Assembly: GCF_001995215.1 (NCBI RefSeq)
Contig: NZ_MUXN01000016.1
Span: 379,705-443,704, forward strand
From: Amycolatopsis azurea DSM 43854
Lineage (GTDB): Bacteria > Actinomycetota > Actinomycetes > Mycobacteriales > Pseudonocardiaceae
Direction: 5' to 3'
Length of the DNA stretch: 64,000 nucleotides
Shown: piece by piece, positions 26,389 through 34,703 of the stretch
Layout of the letters: each line of letters starts with the position of its first letter
Position numbering within the stretch: the first letter of the stretch is position 1
Translations under genes and position numbers: made by a program
The notes under the pieces: generated by a model
What the model saw: the letters and a program-made list of their open reading frames with translations, nothing else
What the model was told of the DNA's origin: nothing
The model's database searches: none

Positions 26389-26997
26389 TCAGCCGCCGAA
26401 AACGATCGTGAAATCGCGCAGGCGGGCGCTCAGGACGGGCCGCTGACCGGCCAGGAAGCCCAGCGGTCCGTGCTCGTTGAGCCGCCAATCCGCGGCCGCC
26501 GGGCACGGCCGCGCCTTCGCCCGGACGGGGCTTCTTTTGAGACGGCCGTCCAACATCTGGACGACGTCGAAGGCCGCGGGCATCCGGATCGGAAGGCTCG
26601 GGCGGGTGGTGAAGGCGGCCGTCGCGATCCAGTCCTCCTGGGTGGCCGCCGAGGCGGTGAACGTCCGCCCGTGGGTGAAGTCGAGCGCGGCGAGGTCCTT
26701 GGGGATGCCCCACAGCGCGCGGCCGCCGGCGAGCGAGACCTCGCTGTCGACCCAGATGTCCGTGATGGAGCTGGAGAGGCGTTCGCCGCGGACCGCGACC
26801 GTCGCCAGCAGCTCGTGATACTGGAGCTGTCCGGGTTCCTGGTAGTCGATCCAGGCGGTGAACACCTGCGCGCGGCCGGCCGCCACGACCGGTTCGACGC
26901 CGTCGGGCAGCGCGGGCAGGTCGCTCACCGGGACACGCCAGACCGACAGATAGGCCTGGCCCGCCAGGTTCCACGGCTCCGGGGGATAGGCGGTCAC
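26389..26997 (-). CDS. Acetoacetate-decarboxylase-family protein
   Basis: 202 residues. GGRALWGIPKDLA matches the Schiff-base Lys segment of acetoacetate decarboxylases (GREVWGFPKK), and TDIWVDSEVSLAGG the preceding strand. The family includes decarboxylases, aldolase-dehydratases and lactonases, so the reaction is open. The GTG start at 26997 overlaps the crotonase stop by four bases (GTGA), showing translational coupling; the two proteins probably act on the same acyl or beta-keto compound. A long in-frame extension through the crotonase gene is a shadow. Confidence 0.7.
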   Translation of the reverse strand: MTAYPPEPWNLAGQAYLSVWRVPVSDLPALPDGVEPVVAAGRAQVFTAWIDYQEPGQLQYHELLATVAVRGERLSSSITDIWVDSEVSLAGGRALWGIPKDLAALDFTHGRTFTASAATQEDWIATAAFTTRPSLPIRMPAAFDVVQMLDGRLKRSPVRAKARPCPAAADWRLNEHGPLGFLAGQRPVLSARLRDFTIVFGG

Positions 26998-27833
26998 GCG
27001 TTCCGCCACGGCAGGTAGTCGGGCTGGTCGGTGTCGACGCGCATGGAGAACTCCGGTGGTCGTTTCTGGAGGAAGGACACGACTCCTTCGACGGCGTCCG
27101 GGCTCGAGCCCAGGCCGCCGATCAGCCGCGAGTCCAGTTCGTGCACGGGGAACGGTGATTCGGCGCTCGCCATCCGGTACAGCAGCTGGCGGGTCACCGC
27201 GACCGAAACCGGTGACGTGGTCTTGGCGATCTCCAGCGCCAGTTCGCGGGCCTTGCCGAGCACTTCCCCTGGCTCGTGGACACTGTGGACCAGACCGGCG
27301 CTTTTCGCTTCCTCGACGCCGAAAACGCGGCCGCTGATCATCCAGTCGAGTGCCGTGCCCATCCCGACGAGCCGGGGGAGGAACCACGCCGACGCGCCTT
27401 CGGGGTAGATGCCGCGGCGGACGAACACGAAGCCGAACCGGGAGTCGGTGGACGCCAGGCGGTAGTCGCACGACAGCGTGATCGTGACGCCGCCGCCGAC
27501 GGCCGCGCCCCGCAGGGCGGCGATCACCGGCTTGTTCATCGTGAAGATCCGTTTCGAGCAGCGTCCCGCCGGCTCCTGCCACGCCGCGTCCGGCCCGGTC
27601 TCCGGGTCGAAGTCGAAACCGCCCTGCGTGAGGTCCGCGCCCACCGAGAAGTCCTTGCCGTTGCCGGTCAGGATCACCACCCGGACGTCTTCGTCGCGGT
27701 CGGCCCGGTCCATCGCGTCGCCGAGCTCGTCGGCCATGCGGATGGTGTAGCCGTTGCGGGCTTCCGGCCGGTTGAGCGTGACAGTCGCGATGCGGTCGGC
27801 GACCTCGTAGGTGATTTCGGCGTACGCGCTCAT
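26994..27833 (-). CDS. Enoyl-CoA hydratase/isomerase (crotonase family)
   Basis: 279 residues. DFSVGADLTQGG provides the first oxyanion-hole strand and ALRGAAVGGGVTITLSCDYRLA the second; RRGIYPEGASAWFLPRLVG continues the family pattern, with Glu where hydratases place a catalytic acid. It would hydrate or isomerise an enoyl-CoA in the cytoplasm. The ATG at 27833 lies exactly where transcription from the promoter at 27840-27868 should start, so the mRNA is probably leaderless. The stop overlaps the start of the acetoacetate-decarboxylase-like gene. The upstream MerR gene is on the same strand, 41 bases away. Confidence 0.88.
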   Translation of the reverse strand: MSAYAEITYEVADRIATVTLNRPEARNGYTIRMADELGDAMDRADRDEDVRVVILTGNGKDFSVGADLTQGGFDFDPETGPDAAWQEPAGRCSKRIFTMNKPVIAALRGAAVGGGVTITLSCDYRLASTDSRFGFVFVRRGIYPEGASAWFLPRLVGMGTALDWMISGRVFGVEEAKSAGLVHSVHEPGEVLGKARELALEIAKTTSPVSVAVTRQLLYRMASAESPFPVHELDSRLIGGLGSSPDAVEGVVSFLQKRPPEFSMRVDTDQPDYLPWRNA

Positions 27834-27839
27834 GACGTG

Positions 27840-27868
27840 AAAGTAAGGCTCCGTTGACAAGGTGTCAA
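27840..27868 (-). promoter_or_regulatory. Leaderless promoter with palindromic operator
   Basis: On the minus strand: TTGACA (27868-27863), a 17-base spacer and TACTTT (27845-27840), then 6 bases to the crotonase ATG. TTGACACCTTGTCAA (27854-27868) is a perfect 6-3-6 dyad covering the -35, so a repressor here would block initiation. Confidence 0.7.
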
Positions 27869-27874
27869 TAAGGC

Positions 27875-28255
27875 TCAGGCGAAGAGCTCGTAGGTCTTCT
27901 TTCCGGTTTGTTCGGCCGCTTCGATGTACCCGGCGAGCGCGTCGCGGGATCGCGCGATCCTGGCGAGCTGTTCGTCGAGCCTGGTGAGCCGCACGCGCAT
28001 CGCGGCGAGCAACTCGGGGCAGCCGATCAGCTCGGGCTCCTCGCCGATCGCGCAGGGCAGCAGGTACGCGATGTCCTCGGACGACAGGCCCGCGGCGAGC
28101 AGATGCCGGATCTGCTTCACCCGTAGGACGGCGTTCTCGTCGTACTCGCGGTAGCCGTTCGTGCCGCGCTCCGCTTCCAGGAGTCCTTGCGCTTCGTAGT
28201 AACGCAACTGATGGGTGTTGACGCCCGTGCGGCGGCCCAGTTCCCCGATTTTCAT
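27875..28255 (-). CDS. MerR-family regulator
   Basis: 126 residues. The winged HTH is at the N-terminus (MKIGELGRRTGVNTHQLRYYEAQGLL) followed by the wing (NGYREYDENAVLRVKQIRHLL) and a coiled-coil dimerisation helix. A single Cys pair (LLPCAIGEEPELIGC) with hydrophobic surroundings is not a classic metal site; the sensor specificity is unknown. The gene is divergent from the imine-reductase-like gene with only 47 bases between starts, and a MerR-type dyad lies in that gap. The start is ATG at 28255. Confidence 0.88.
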   Translation of the reverse strand: MKIGELGRRTGVNTHQLRYYEAQGLLEAERGTNGYREYDENAVLRVKQIRHLLAAGLSSEDIAYLLPCAIGEEPELIGCPELLAAMRVRLTRLDEQLARIARSRDALAGYIEAAEQTGKKTYELFA

Positions 28256-28264
28256 GCTTTCCCC

Positions 28265-28286
28265 TTGACCTTCATACCGGTCTCAA
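28265..28286 (+). promoter_or_regulatory. MerR-type dyad in divergent promoter
   Basis: TTGACC (28265-28270) begins a partial dyad that closes with TCTCAA (28281-28286) around ATACCGG. The position, between the MerR gene and the divergent oxidoreductase, fits a MerR-bound -35/-10 spacer, although no good -10 was seen. Confidence 0.45.
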
Positions 28287-28302
28287 CGTCGACGATGCTG
28301 CC

Positions 28303-29157
28303 ATGAACAGCGAAACCACCGCACCTGTGACAGTTCTCGGCCTCGGCCTGATGGGGACCGCGCTCGCCCGCGCGTTCCTCGCGGCCGGACATCCCACGAC
28401 CGTGTGGAACCGGACGGCCACGAAGGCCGAATCCCTCGTCGCCGACGGCGCCCGGCTCGCCCCGACCGTGGGCGACGCGCTCGAGGCCGGCGGCGTGACG
28501 ATCGTGTGCCTCACCGACTATCCCGCCGTCCTTGACCTGCTCGACGACGCCGCGCTGGAGGGCGCGACCCTGGTCAACCTGACCTCCGGCGACTCCGCTC
28601 AAGCGCGGGAAACCGCCGCCTGGGCCGAAAAACGCGGCGCCCGCTACCTGGACGGCGCGATCATGGCCATCCCGTCGTCGATCGGGACCGCCGAGGCGGT
28701 GATCCTGCTGAGCGGGCCGCGGCCGGACTTCGACCTCGGCGCGCTCGGCACGGTCAGCCACCTCGGCGAGGACCCCGGGCTCGCGTCCCTGTACGACGTC
28801 GCGGGCCTGACGATGATGTGGAGCGTCCTGAACGCGTGGCTCCAGGGCACCGCGATGCTCAAGACCGCCGGTGTCGACGCCGCGACGTACGCGCCGTTCG
28901 CGCAACAGATCGCCGCCGGGGTGGCCGGTTGGCTGCCCGGATACGCGGAGCAGGTCGACAAGGGCGCCTTCCCCGCGGAGGTGTCGGCGTTGGAGACCGA
29001 CGCGCGGGCGATGGCGCACATGGTGGAGGAGAGCGAGGCGCTGGGGGTGAACGCCGAACTCCCGAAGCTGATCAAGGCGATGGCCGACCGCGCGATCGCG
29101 GCCGGGCACGGCGGGGAGCAGTACCCGGTGCTGATCCGGGAGTTCGAGCGGCCCTGA
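28303..29157 (+). CDS. Imine-reductase-like NADP oxidoreductase
   Basis: 284 residues of the beta-hydroxyacid dehydrogenase/imine reductase superfamily: Rossmann motif GLGLMG (13-18), NADP-type VWNRTATKA (Arg/Thr after the second strand) and the IRED-characteristic YLDGAIMAIPSSIG (115-128). The central helix then reads ASLYDVAGLTMMW: Asp165 occupies the position that holds Tyr, Asp or Asn in characterised imine reductases. The native substrate is unknown for most of these enzymes; the purified ones reduce cyclic imines. It is probably a domain-swapped dimer, as in the family. Expression is likely controlled by the divergent MerR gene. Confidence 0.82.
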   Translation: MNSETTAPVTVLGLGLMGTALARAFLAAGHPTTVWNRTATKAESLVADGARLAPTVGDALEAGGVTIVCLTDYPAVLDLLDDAALEGATLVNLTSGDSAQARETAAWAEKRGARYLDGAIMAIPSSIGTAEAVILLSGPRPDFDLGALGTVSHLGEDPGLASLYDVAGLTMMWSVLNAWLQGTAMLKTAGVDAATYAPFAQQIAAGVAGWLPGYAEQVDKGAFPAEVSALETDARAMAHMVEESEALGVNAELPKLIKAMADRAIAAGHGGEQYPVLIREFERP

Positions 29158-29472
29158 CGAGCGGTGGGTCGGGTTGGTCGTGAGTGGCGATTCGGGCAAG
29201 CGTGCGGTGTCACTCATGGTGAGAGGTGTGTGGAAGTAGGGACGTTCGACGTCCCTACTTCCACACACCCCTTCGCGACCGGACCGGTCACGCGGACCGT
29301 GTGGATTTCTGTGCGTCCAACGCACCAAAATCCACACAGTCAGTGACACCCTGGCCTGGGGGCCGACGGCGGCAGCGTGCTGAAGCCTCTTCACGCGCGA
29401 GCAAAACAATCAGGCGTGCTTGATTTTTCTTGCGGAGGGTGCCAGCCTGGGACGAGACGCGAGGAGGCGGGC
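29158..29472. repeat. Gene-free stretch with three nested palindrome remnants
   Basis: No gene is apparent in these 315 bases. A half-copy of family C lies at 29176-29200. A near-perfect palindrome with 21-base arms (29225-29245 and 29249-29269, loop TCG; core GTGGAAGTAGGGACGT) follows. A composite hairpin at 29299-29337 (GTGTGGATTT outer arms, GTGCGT/ACGCAC inner arms) comes next and resembles the one at 53232-53276. The promoter and a possible operator of the next operon occupy the last 70 bases. Confidence 0.8.
29409..29424 (+). promoter_or_regulatory. Candidate operator of the acyl-CoA catabolic operon
   Basis: ATCAGGCGTGCTTGAT is a near-perfect dyad in the promoter region, 48 bases before the first start codon. 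The operon ends with a TetR gene, the most likely ligand of this site; this link is inference. Confidence 0.4.
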
Positions 29473-30267
29473 ATGGCTGACCTGGGCGTGATCCTTGGGG
29501 ATCTCGCGGCGGAATCGCAGGCCATCGACGACGTGGTGGCGGATCTGCCCGCGTCGGACTGGGCGCGGCAGACCCCGGCCGAAGGCTGGACGATCGCCCA
29601 TCAGATCGCTCATCTGGCCTGGACGGACGACAAGGCGCTGATCGCGGCGCGCGGCTCCGAGGCCGAGTGGCAGGCCGAGATCGAGGGGCTCCTCGCGACC
29701 GGGGAGAGCTACGTCGATGACGGCGCGGCGGAGGGCGCGGAAACGCCGCCGCGGCAGCTGCTGGCCGCATGGCGCGCCGGCCGCGCGGAACTCGCCGAAG
29801 CGCTCGCCGCGGTGCCCAGCGGGCAGAAGATCCCCTGGTACGGGCCGCCGATGAGCGCCGCGTCCATGGTGACCGCGCGCCTCATGGAGACCTGGGCGCA
29901 CGGCCAGGACATCTTCGACGCGCTCGGCCTCACGCGTGAGAACTCGGCCAGGATCTGGCACATCGCCCGGTTCGGGACCCGCACCCGCGACTTCGCCTAC
30001 AAGCTCAACTCGCTCGCCCCGCCCGCCGAGGAATTCCGCGTCGAGCTGGCCGCGCCGGACGGCACCACCTGGGCCTTCGGGCCCGAGGACGCCGGGCAGC
30101 GGCTCACCGGGAGCGCGGTCGACTTCTGTCTCGTCATCACGCAGCGCCGTCATCCCGACGACACCGACCTGGTCGCCACCGGCGCCGACGTCGAAGAATG
30201 GCTCGGGATCGCGCAGGCCTTCGCCGGGCCTCCCGGCGCCGGACGGCAGCCGGGGCAGTTCGCATGA
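29473..30267 (+). CDS. TIGR03084-family DinB/maleylpyruvate-isomerase-like protein
   Basis: 264 residues. WTIAHQIAHLAWTD supplies the His-containing metal site of the DinB/MDMPI fold and ETWAHGQDIFDAL the second helix with its His; the C-terminal domain is the small TIGR03084 extension. DinB-fold enzymes use mycothiol or other low-molecular-weight thiols for isomerisation or transfer reactions; the role in this operon is unknown. ATG at 29473 has GAGGAGGCGGG upstream. The last base pairs overlap the start of the AtuA-like gene (ATGA). It is the first gene of an eight-gene operon. Confidence 0.82.
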   Translation: MADLGVILGDLAAESQAIDDVVADLPASDWARQTPAEGWTIAHQIAHLAWTDDKALIAARGSEAEWQAEIEGLLATGESYVDDGAAEGAETPPRQLLAAWRAGRAELAEALAAVPSGQKIPWYGPPMSAASMVTARLMETWAHGQDIFDALGLTRENSARIWHIARFGTRTRDFAYKLNSLAPPAEEFRVELAAPDGTTWAFGPEDAGQRLTGSAVDFCLVITQRRHPDDTDLVATGADVEEWLGIAQAFAGPPGAGRQPGQFA

Positions 30268-31958
30268 CGGGGCTCATCAGGATCGGCAACGCGTCCGGGT
30301 TCTACGGCGACCGCTTCTCCGCCGTGCACGAGATGCTCACCGACGGCCCGCTCGACGTGCTGACCGGCGACTACCTGGCCGAGCTGACCATGCTCATCCT
30401 CGGGCGCGACCGGATGAAGGACCCGAACCGCGGCTACGCCAAGACGTTCCTCCGCCAGATGGAGGCCAACCTCGCGCTGGCCAAGGAAAAGGGCGTCAAG
30501 ATCGTCGCCAACGCCGGCGGGCTGAACCCCGCCGGACTCGCGGACGCGCTTCGCGAACTGGCCGCGAAACTCGGCGTCGACGTCGCGATCGCGCACGTCG
30601 AGGGCGACGACCTGATCCAGCGCGCGGAAGAGTTCGGCTTCGGCAAGACGTTGACCGCCAACGCCTACCTCGGCGCGTGGGGGATCGCGGAATGCCTGAA
30701 CGCGGGCGCCGACATCGTGGTGACCGGGCGCGTCACCGACGCCTCGGTGATCGTCGGCCCCGCGGCCGCGCACTTCGGCTGGGCGCGCGACGACTACGAC
30801 GCGCTGGCGGGCGCGGTCGCGGCCGGGCACGTGATCGAATGCGGCACGCAGGCCACCGGCGGCAACTACGCCTTCTTCACCGAACACGAGATCGGCGTCC
30901 CGGGCTTCCCGATCGCCGAGATCTCCGCCGACGGCTCCAGCGTGATCACCAAGCACCCCGGCACCGGCGGCATCGTGAACGCCGGAACCGTTACCGCGCA
31001 ACTGCTCTACGAGATCACCGGCGCTCGTTACGCCGGGCCGGACGTCACGACGCGGTTCGACACCCTGACGCTCGCCGACGACGGCCAGGACCGGGTCCGG
31101 ATCAGCGGCGTCACCGGCGAACCGCCGCCGCCGACGCTCAAGGTCTGCCTGAACGGTCTCGGCGGCTTCCGCAACGAGACGACGTTCGTCCTCACCGGAC
31201 TCGACGTCGAAGCGAAAGCCGCGCTGGTCAAGGAACAACTCGAAGGCGCGCTCAAGGCACGGCCGCCCGCCGACGTCCGGTGGACGCTGGCCCGCACCGA
31301 CCGGCCCGACGCCGAAACCGAGCAGCAGGCGAGCGCGTTGCTGCACGTCGCGGTGAAGGACTCGGACCCGGAGGTCGCCGGACGTGCCTTCAGCGGAGCG
31401 GCGATCGAGCTGGCCTTGGCCAGCTATCCCGGTTTCCATGTCACCGCACCGCCGTCGGCGGCGTCGCCCTACGGCGTCTACCGGGCCGCTTTCGTCGACG
31501 CGCGAGAGGTTCCGCACGTCGCCGTGCTGCCGGACGGAACACGTCGCGACATCGCGCCCGCCGCCGAAACGCTGCCTCTTTCCGAAGTGGACAATGAGCA
31601 GCTGCCCGCCCCGTTCACGCAGGCCGAGGTCCGGCGGGCACCGCTGGGCAAGGTGATCGGCGCCCGCAGCGGTGACAAGGGCGGCAACGCGAACGTCGGC
31701 GTCTGGGCTCGTTCGGACGAGGCGTGGCGCTGGCTCGCGCACCGGCTCACCGTCACCGAGTTCAAACTGCTGCTCCCGGAGACCGCGGACCTCGAGGTCC
31801 GGCGGCATCTCCTGCCGAACCTGCGGGCGCTCAACTTCGTCGTCGAAGGCATCCTCGGCGAGGGCGTCGCGTCGCAGGCGCGGTTCGACCCGCAGGCGAA
31901 GGCACTCGGGGAATGGCTGCGCTCCCGCGAGATCGACATCCCGGAGGCTCTCCTGTGA
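30264..31958 (+). CDS. AtuA-like protein (DUF1446, acyclic terpene utilization family)
   Basis: 564 residues. Recognisable family blocks are IRIGNASGFYGDRFSAVHEM at the N-terminus, DYLAELTMLILGR, IVANAGGLNP and VTGRVTDASVIVGPAA; the C-terminal part has ARSGDKGGNANVGVWAR. AtuA is required for growth of Pseudomonas on acyclic terpenes but its reaction is not established. Mycobacterial Rv0976c has the same position next to fadE13 and accD2 homologues (from memory). Start and stop are coupled by 4-base overlaps to both neighbours. It is presumably a cytoplasmic enzyme acting on a branched acyl-CoA. Confidence 0.85.
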   Translation: MTGLIRIGNASGFYGDRFSAVHEMLTDGPLDVLTGDYLAELTMLILGRDRMKDPNRGYAKTFLRQMEANLALAKEKGVKIVANAGGLNPAGLADALRELAAKLGVDVAIAHVEGDDLIQRAEEFGFGKTLTANAYLGAWGIAECLNAGADIVVTGRVTDASVIVGPAAAHFGWARDDYDALAGAVAAGHVIECGTQATGGNYAFFTEHEIGVPGFPIAEISADGSSVITKHPGTGGIVNAGTVTAQLLYEITGARYAGPDVTTRFDTLTLADDGQDRVRISGVTGEPPPPTLKVCLNGLGGFRNETTFVLTGLDVEAKAALVKEQLEGALKARPPADVRWTLARTDRPDAETEQQASALLHVAVKDSDPEVAGRAFSGAAIELALASYPGFHVTAPPSAASPYGVYRAAFVDAREVPHVAVLPDGTRRDIAPAAETLPLSEVDNEQLPAPFTQAEVRRAPLGKVIGARSGDKGGNANVGVWARSDEAWRWLAHRLTVTEFKLLLPETADLEVRRHLLPNLRALNFVVEGILGEGVASQARFDPQAKALGEWLRSREIDIPEALL

Positions 31959-33103
31959 CCGACCCCTTCTCCACGCCGGAACGCGCCGAGCTGCGCAAGA
32001 CCGTCCGGCGGTTCGCCGAAGCCGAGATCCTGCCGCATCTCGACGACTGGGAGCGCGAGGGCGAACTGCCGCGCGACCTGCATCGCAAGGCGGGCGAACT
32101 CGGGCTGCTCGGCGTCGGTTTCCCCGAAGAGGTCGGCGGCGGGGGCGGCGAATACCTCGACGCCGTCGTCATCGCCGAGGAACTGCATTACGCCGGCGGT
32201 TCCGGTGGACTCTTCGCGTCGCTGTTCACCTGCGGAATCGCCGTCCCGCACATCGCGGCGGCCGGGGATCCGGTGCAGATCGAACGCTGGGTCCGGCCGA
32301 CGCTGGAAGGCGCCAAGATCGGCTCGCTCGCGGTCACCGAACCCGACGGCGGTTCGGACGTCGCCGGGATCCGCACCACGGCCGTCCGTGAAGGCGATGA
32401 ATACGTCATCAACGGCGCCAAGACCTTCATCACCTCGGGCTGCCGCGCCGACTTCGTGACCACCGTCGTCCGCACCGGGGAATCCGGCGCCCACGGCCTC
32501 TCGCTCATCGTGGTCGAACGCGGTACGCCGGGCTTCACCATCTCCCGCAAGCTGGAGAAGATGGGCTGGCTCTGCTCGGACACCGCCGAGCTGTCCTATG
32601 TGGACGTCCGGGTGCCCGCGGAGAACCTGATCGGCGCCGAGAACAGCGGATTCGCGCAGGTCGCCACGCAGTTCGTCACCGAGCGGGTCTCGCTGGCGGT
32701 GCAGGGTTACGCGCACGCGCAGCGGGCGCTCGACCTGACCCTGGACTGGTGCCGTCTGCGGGAGACGTTCGGCCGCCCGCTGATCTCCCGGCAGCTGGTG
32801 CAGCACAAGCTCACCGAGATGGCCCGCAAGATCGACGTCGCCCGCGCCTACACCCGGCAGGTCGCCCAGCGGCACGTCGCGGGCGAAGAGGTCATCGCCG
32901 AAGCCTGTTTCGCGAAGAACACCGCCGTCGAGACCGCCGAATGGGTGGTCAACGAGGCCGTGCAACTGCACGGCGGACTCGGCTACATGCGGGAGTCCGA
33001 AGTGGAGCGTCACTACCGTGACGTGCGCATCCTCGGCATCGGTGGCGGGACCAACGAGATCCTCACCGGCTTGGCCGCGAAGCGATTGGGATACACCGCA
33101 TGA
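31955..33103 (+). CDS. Acyl-CoA dehydrogenase (FadE13-like)
   Basis: 382 residues. The flavin-fold signatures are present: SLAVTEPDGGSDVAGIRTTA, INGAKTFITSG, and the C-terminal QLHGGLGYMRESEVERHYRD and GGGTNEI. The usual catalytic Glu position near the C-terminus (YxGxxEI-type region) is not obvious beyond TNEI, where Glu is present. It removes two hydrogens from the alpha-beta bond of an acyl-CoA, passing electrons to ETF. The GTG at 31955 overlaps the previous stop (GTGA) and the stop overlaps the next ATG. One of two paralogues in the operon, implying two dehydrogenation steps or a heteromeric enzyme. Confidence 0.9.
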   Translation: MTDPFSTPERAELRKTVRRFAEAEILPHLDDWEREGELPRDLHRKAGELGLLGVGFPEEVGGGGGEYLDAVVIAEELHYAGGSGGLFASLFTCGIAVPHIAAAGDPVQIERWVRPTLEGAKIGSLAVTEPDGGSDVAGIRTTAVREGDEYVINGAKTFITSGCRADFVTTVVRTGESGAHGLSLIVVERGTPGFTISRKLEKMGWLCSDTAELSYVDVRVPAENLIGAENSGFAQVATQFVTERVSLAVQGYAHAQRALDLTLDWCRLRETFGRPLISRQLVQHKLTEMARKIDVARAYTRQVAQRHVAGEEVIAEACFAKNTAVETAEWVVNEAVQLHGGLGYMRESEVERHYRDVRILGIGGGTNEILTGLAAKRLGYTA

Positions 33104-34698
33104 GCACGATCAGGTCCACAGTGGACAGCCGGAGCGAGGAGTTCGCGGCCAACCGCGAGTCCATGCTCGGCAAGCTCGCCGAGATCGACGGCGAGCAGGC
33201 GAAGGCGATCGCGGGTGGCGGCGAGAAGTACGTCACCCGGCATCGCAAACGAGGCAAGCTGCTCGCCCGTGAGCGGATCGAACTCCTCCTCGACGAGGAC
33301 TCGCCGTTCCTGGAACTGTCACCGCTGGCGGCCTGGGGTTCGGACTACCAGGTCGGCGCCAGCGTGATCACCGGCATCGGCGTCGTCGAAGGCGTCGAAT
33401 GCATGATCTCGGCGAGCGACCCCACGGTCAAAGGCGGGGCGAGCAATCCGTGGACGGCCAAGAAGAGTTATCGCGCCGCGGACATCGCCGCGCAGAACCG
33501 CCTGCCGGTGATCAACCTCGTCGAGTCCGGCGGTGCGGATCTGCCGACGCAGAAGGAGATCTTCATCCCCGGCGGCCGGATCTTCCGCGACATCACGCGG
33601 TCTTCGGCGGCGAAGGTGCCCACGATCGCGCTGGTGTTCGGCAACTCGACCGCGGGCGGCGCGTACCTGCCCGGCATGTCGGACTACGTCGTGATGGTCA
33701 AGGAACGCGCGAAGGTGTTCCTCGGCGGGCCGCCGCTGGTCAAGATGGCCACCGGTGAGGAGTCCGACGACGAATCGCTCGGCGGCGCCGAAATGCACGC
33801 CCGCACCTCGGGTCTCGCCGACTACCTCGCGGCGGACGAAGAGGACGCGATCCGGCTCGGGCGCAGCATCGTCAAACGGCTCAACTGGACCAAGCAGGGG
33901 CCGACGCCGAAGCCGGACTACGCCGAGCCGCTGTACTCCGCCGAAGACCTGCTCGGCATCGTGCCCACCGACCTCAAGGTGCCGTTCGACCCGCGCGAGG
34001 TGATCGCCAGGGTCGCCGACGGTTCGGACTTCGACGAGTTCAAACCCTTGTACGGCAGCAGTCTCGCCACCGGCTGGGCGAGCATCCACGGCTACCCGGT
34101 CGGCGTCCTCGCCAACGCCCAAGGCGTGCTCTTCGGCGAGGAGTCGCAGAAGGCGGCGCAGTTCATCCAGCTGGCCAACCAGATCGACACGCCGCTGGTC
34201 TTCCTGCACAACACCACCGGCTACATGGTCGGCAAGGAATACGAGCAGAGCGGCATCATCAAGCACGGCGCGATGATGATCAACGCCGTGTCGAACTCGA
34301 AGGTCCCGCATCTGTCGGTGCTCATGGGCGCTTCCTACGGAGCCGGGCATTACGGCATGTGCGGCCGCGCCTACGATCCCCGGTTCCTCTTCGCCTGGCC
34401 CAGCGCGAAATCCGCGGTCATGGGGCCGCAACAGCTGGCAGGCGTGCTGTCCATCGTGGCCCGCGCCGCCGCCGCGTCGCGCGGCCAGGACTACAACGAG
34501 GAGCACGACGCCGCCATGCGCGCCATGGTCGAGGGGCAGATCGAGGCCGAGTCGATGCCGATGTTCCTCTCCGGAATGCTCTACGACGACGGGATCATCG
34601 ATCCTCGCGACACCCGCACGGTGCTCGGGCTCAGCCTGTCCGTGATCCACAATGGACCAGTGAAGGGCGCCGAAGGCTTCGGCGTCTTCAGGATGTGA
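33100..34698 (+). CDS. Acyl-CoA carboxylase beta subunit (carboxyltransferase)
   Basis: 532 residues. Both crotonase-like halves are seen: first oxyanion strand with GNSTAGGAYLPGMSDY, second with MGASYGAGHYGMCGRAY and MGPQQLAGVL. Sequence pattern is closer to methylcrotonyl-CoA/geranyl-CoA carboxylases than to propionyl-CoA carboxylase, notably FLHNTTGYMVGKEYEQSGIIKHGAKM-like text (here HGAMM). It transfers the carboxyl group from biotin to the acyl-CoA. It pairs with the alpha subunit encoded 5 bases downstream. Translation is coupled to the preceding dehydrogenase by ATGA. The substrate could be 3-methylcrotonyl-CoA or an isoprenoid homologue. Confidence 0.9.
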   Translation: MSTIRSTVDSRSEEFAANRESMLGKLAEIDGEQAKAIAGGGEKYVTRHRKRGKLLARERIELLLDEDSPFLELSPLAAWGSDYQVGASVITGIGVVEGVECMISASDPTVKGGASNPWTAKKSYRAADIAAQNRLPVINLVESGGADLPTQKEIFIPGGRIFRDITRSSAAKVPTIALVFGNSTAGGAYLPGMSDYVVMVKERAKVFLGGPPLVKMATGEESDDESLGGAEMHARTSGLADYLAADEEDAIRLGRSIVKRLNWTKQGPTPKPDYAEPLYSAEDLLGIVPTDLKVPFDPREVIARVADGSDFDEFKPLYGSSLATGWASIHGYPVGVLANAQGVLFGEESQKAAQFIQLANQIDTPLVFLHNTTGYMVGKEYEQSGIIKHGAMMINAVSNSKVPHLSVLMGASYGAGHYGMCGRAYDPRFLFAWPSAKSAVMGPQQLAGVLSIVARAAAASRGQDYNEEHDAAMRAMVEGQIEAESMPMFLSGMLYDDGIIDPRDTRTVLGLSLSVIHNGPVKGAEGFGVFRM

Positions 34699-34703
34699 GC
34701 GGC

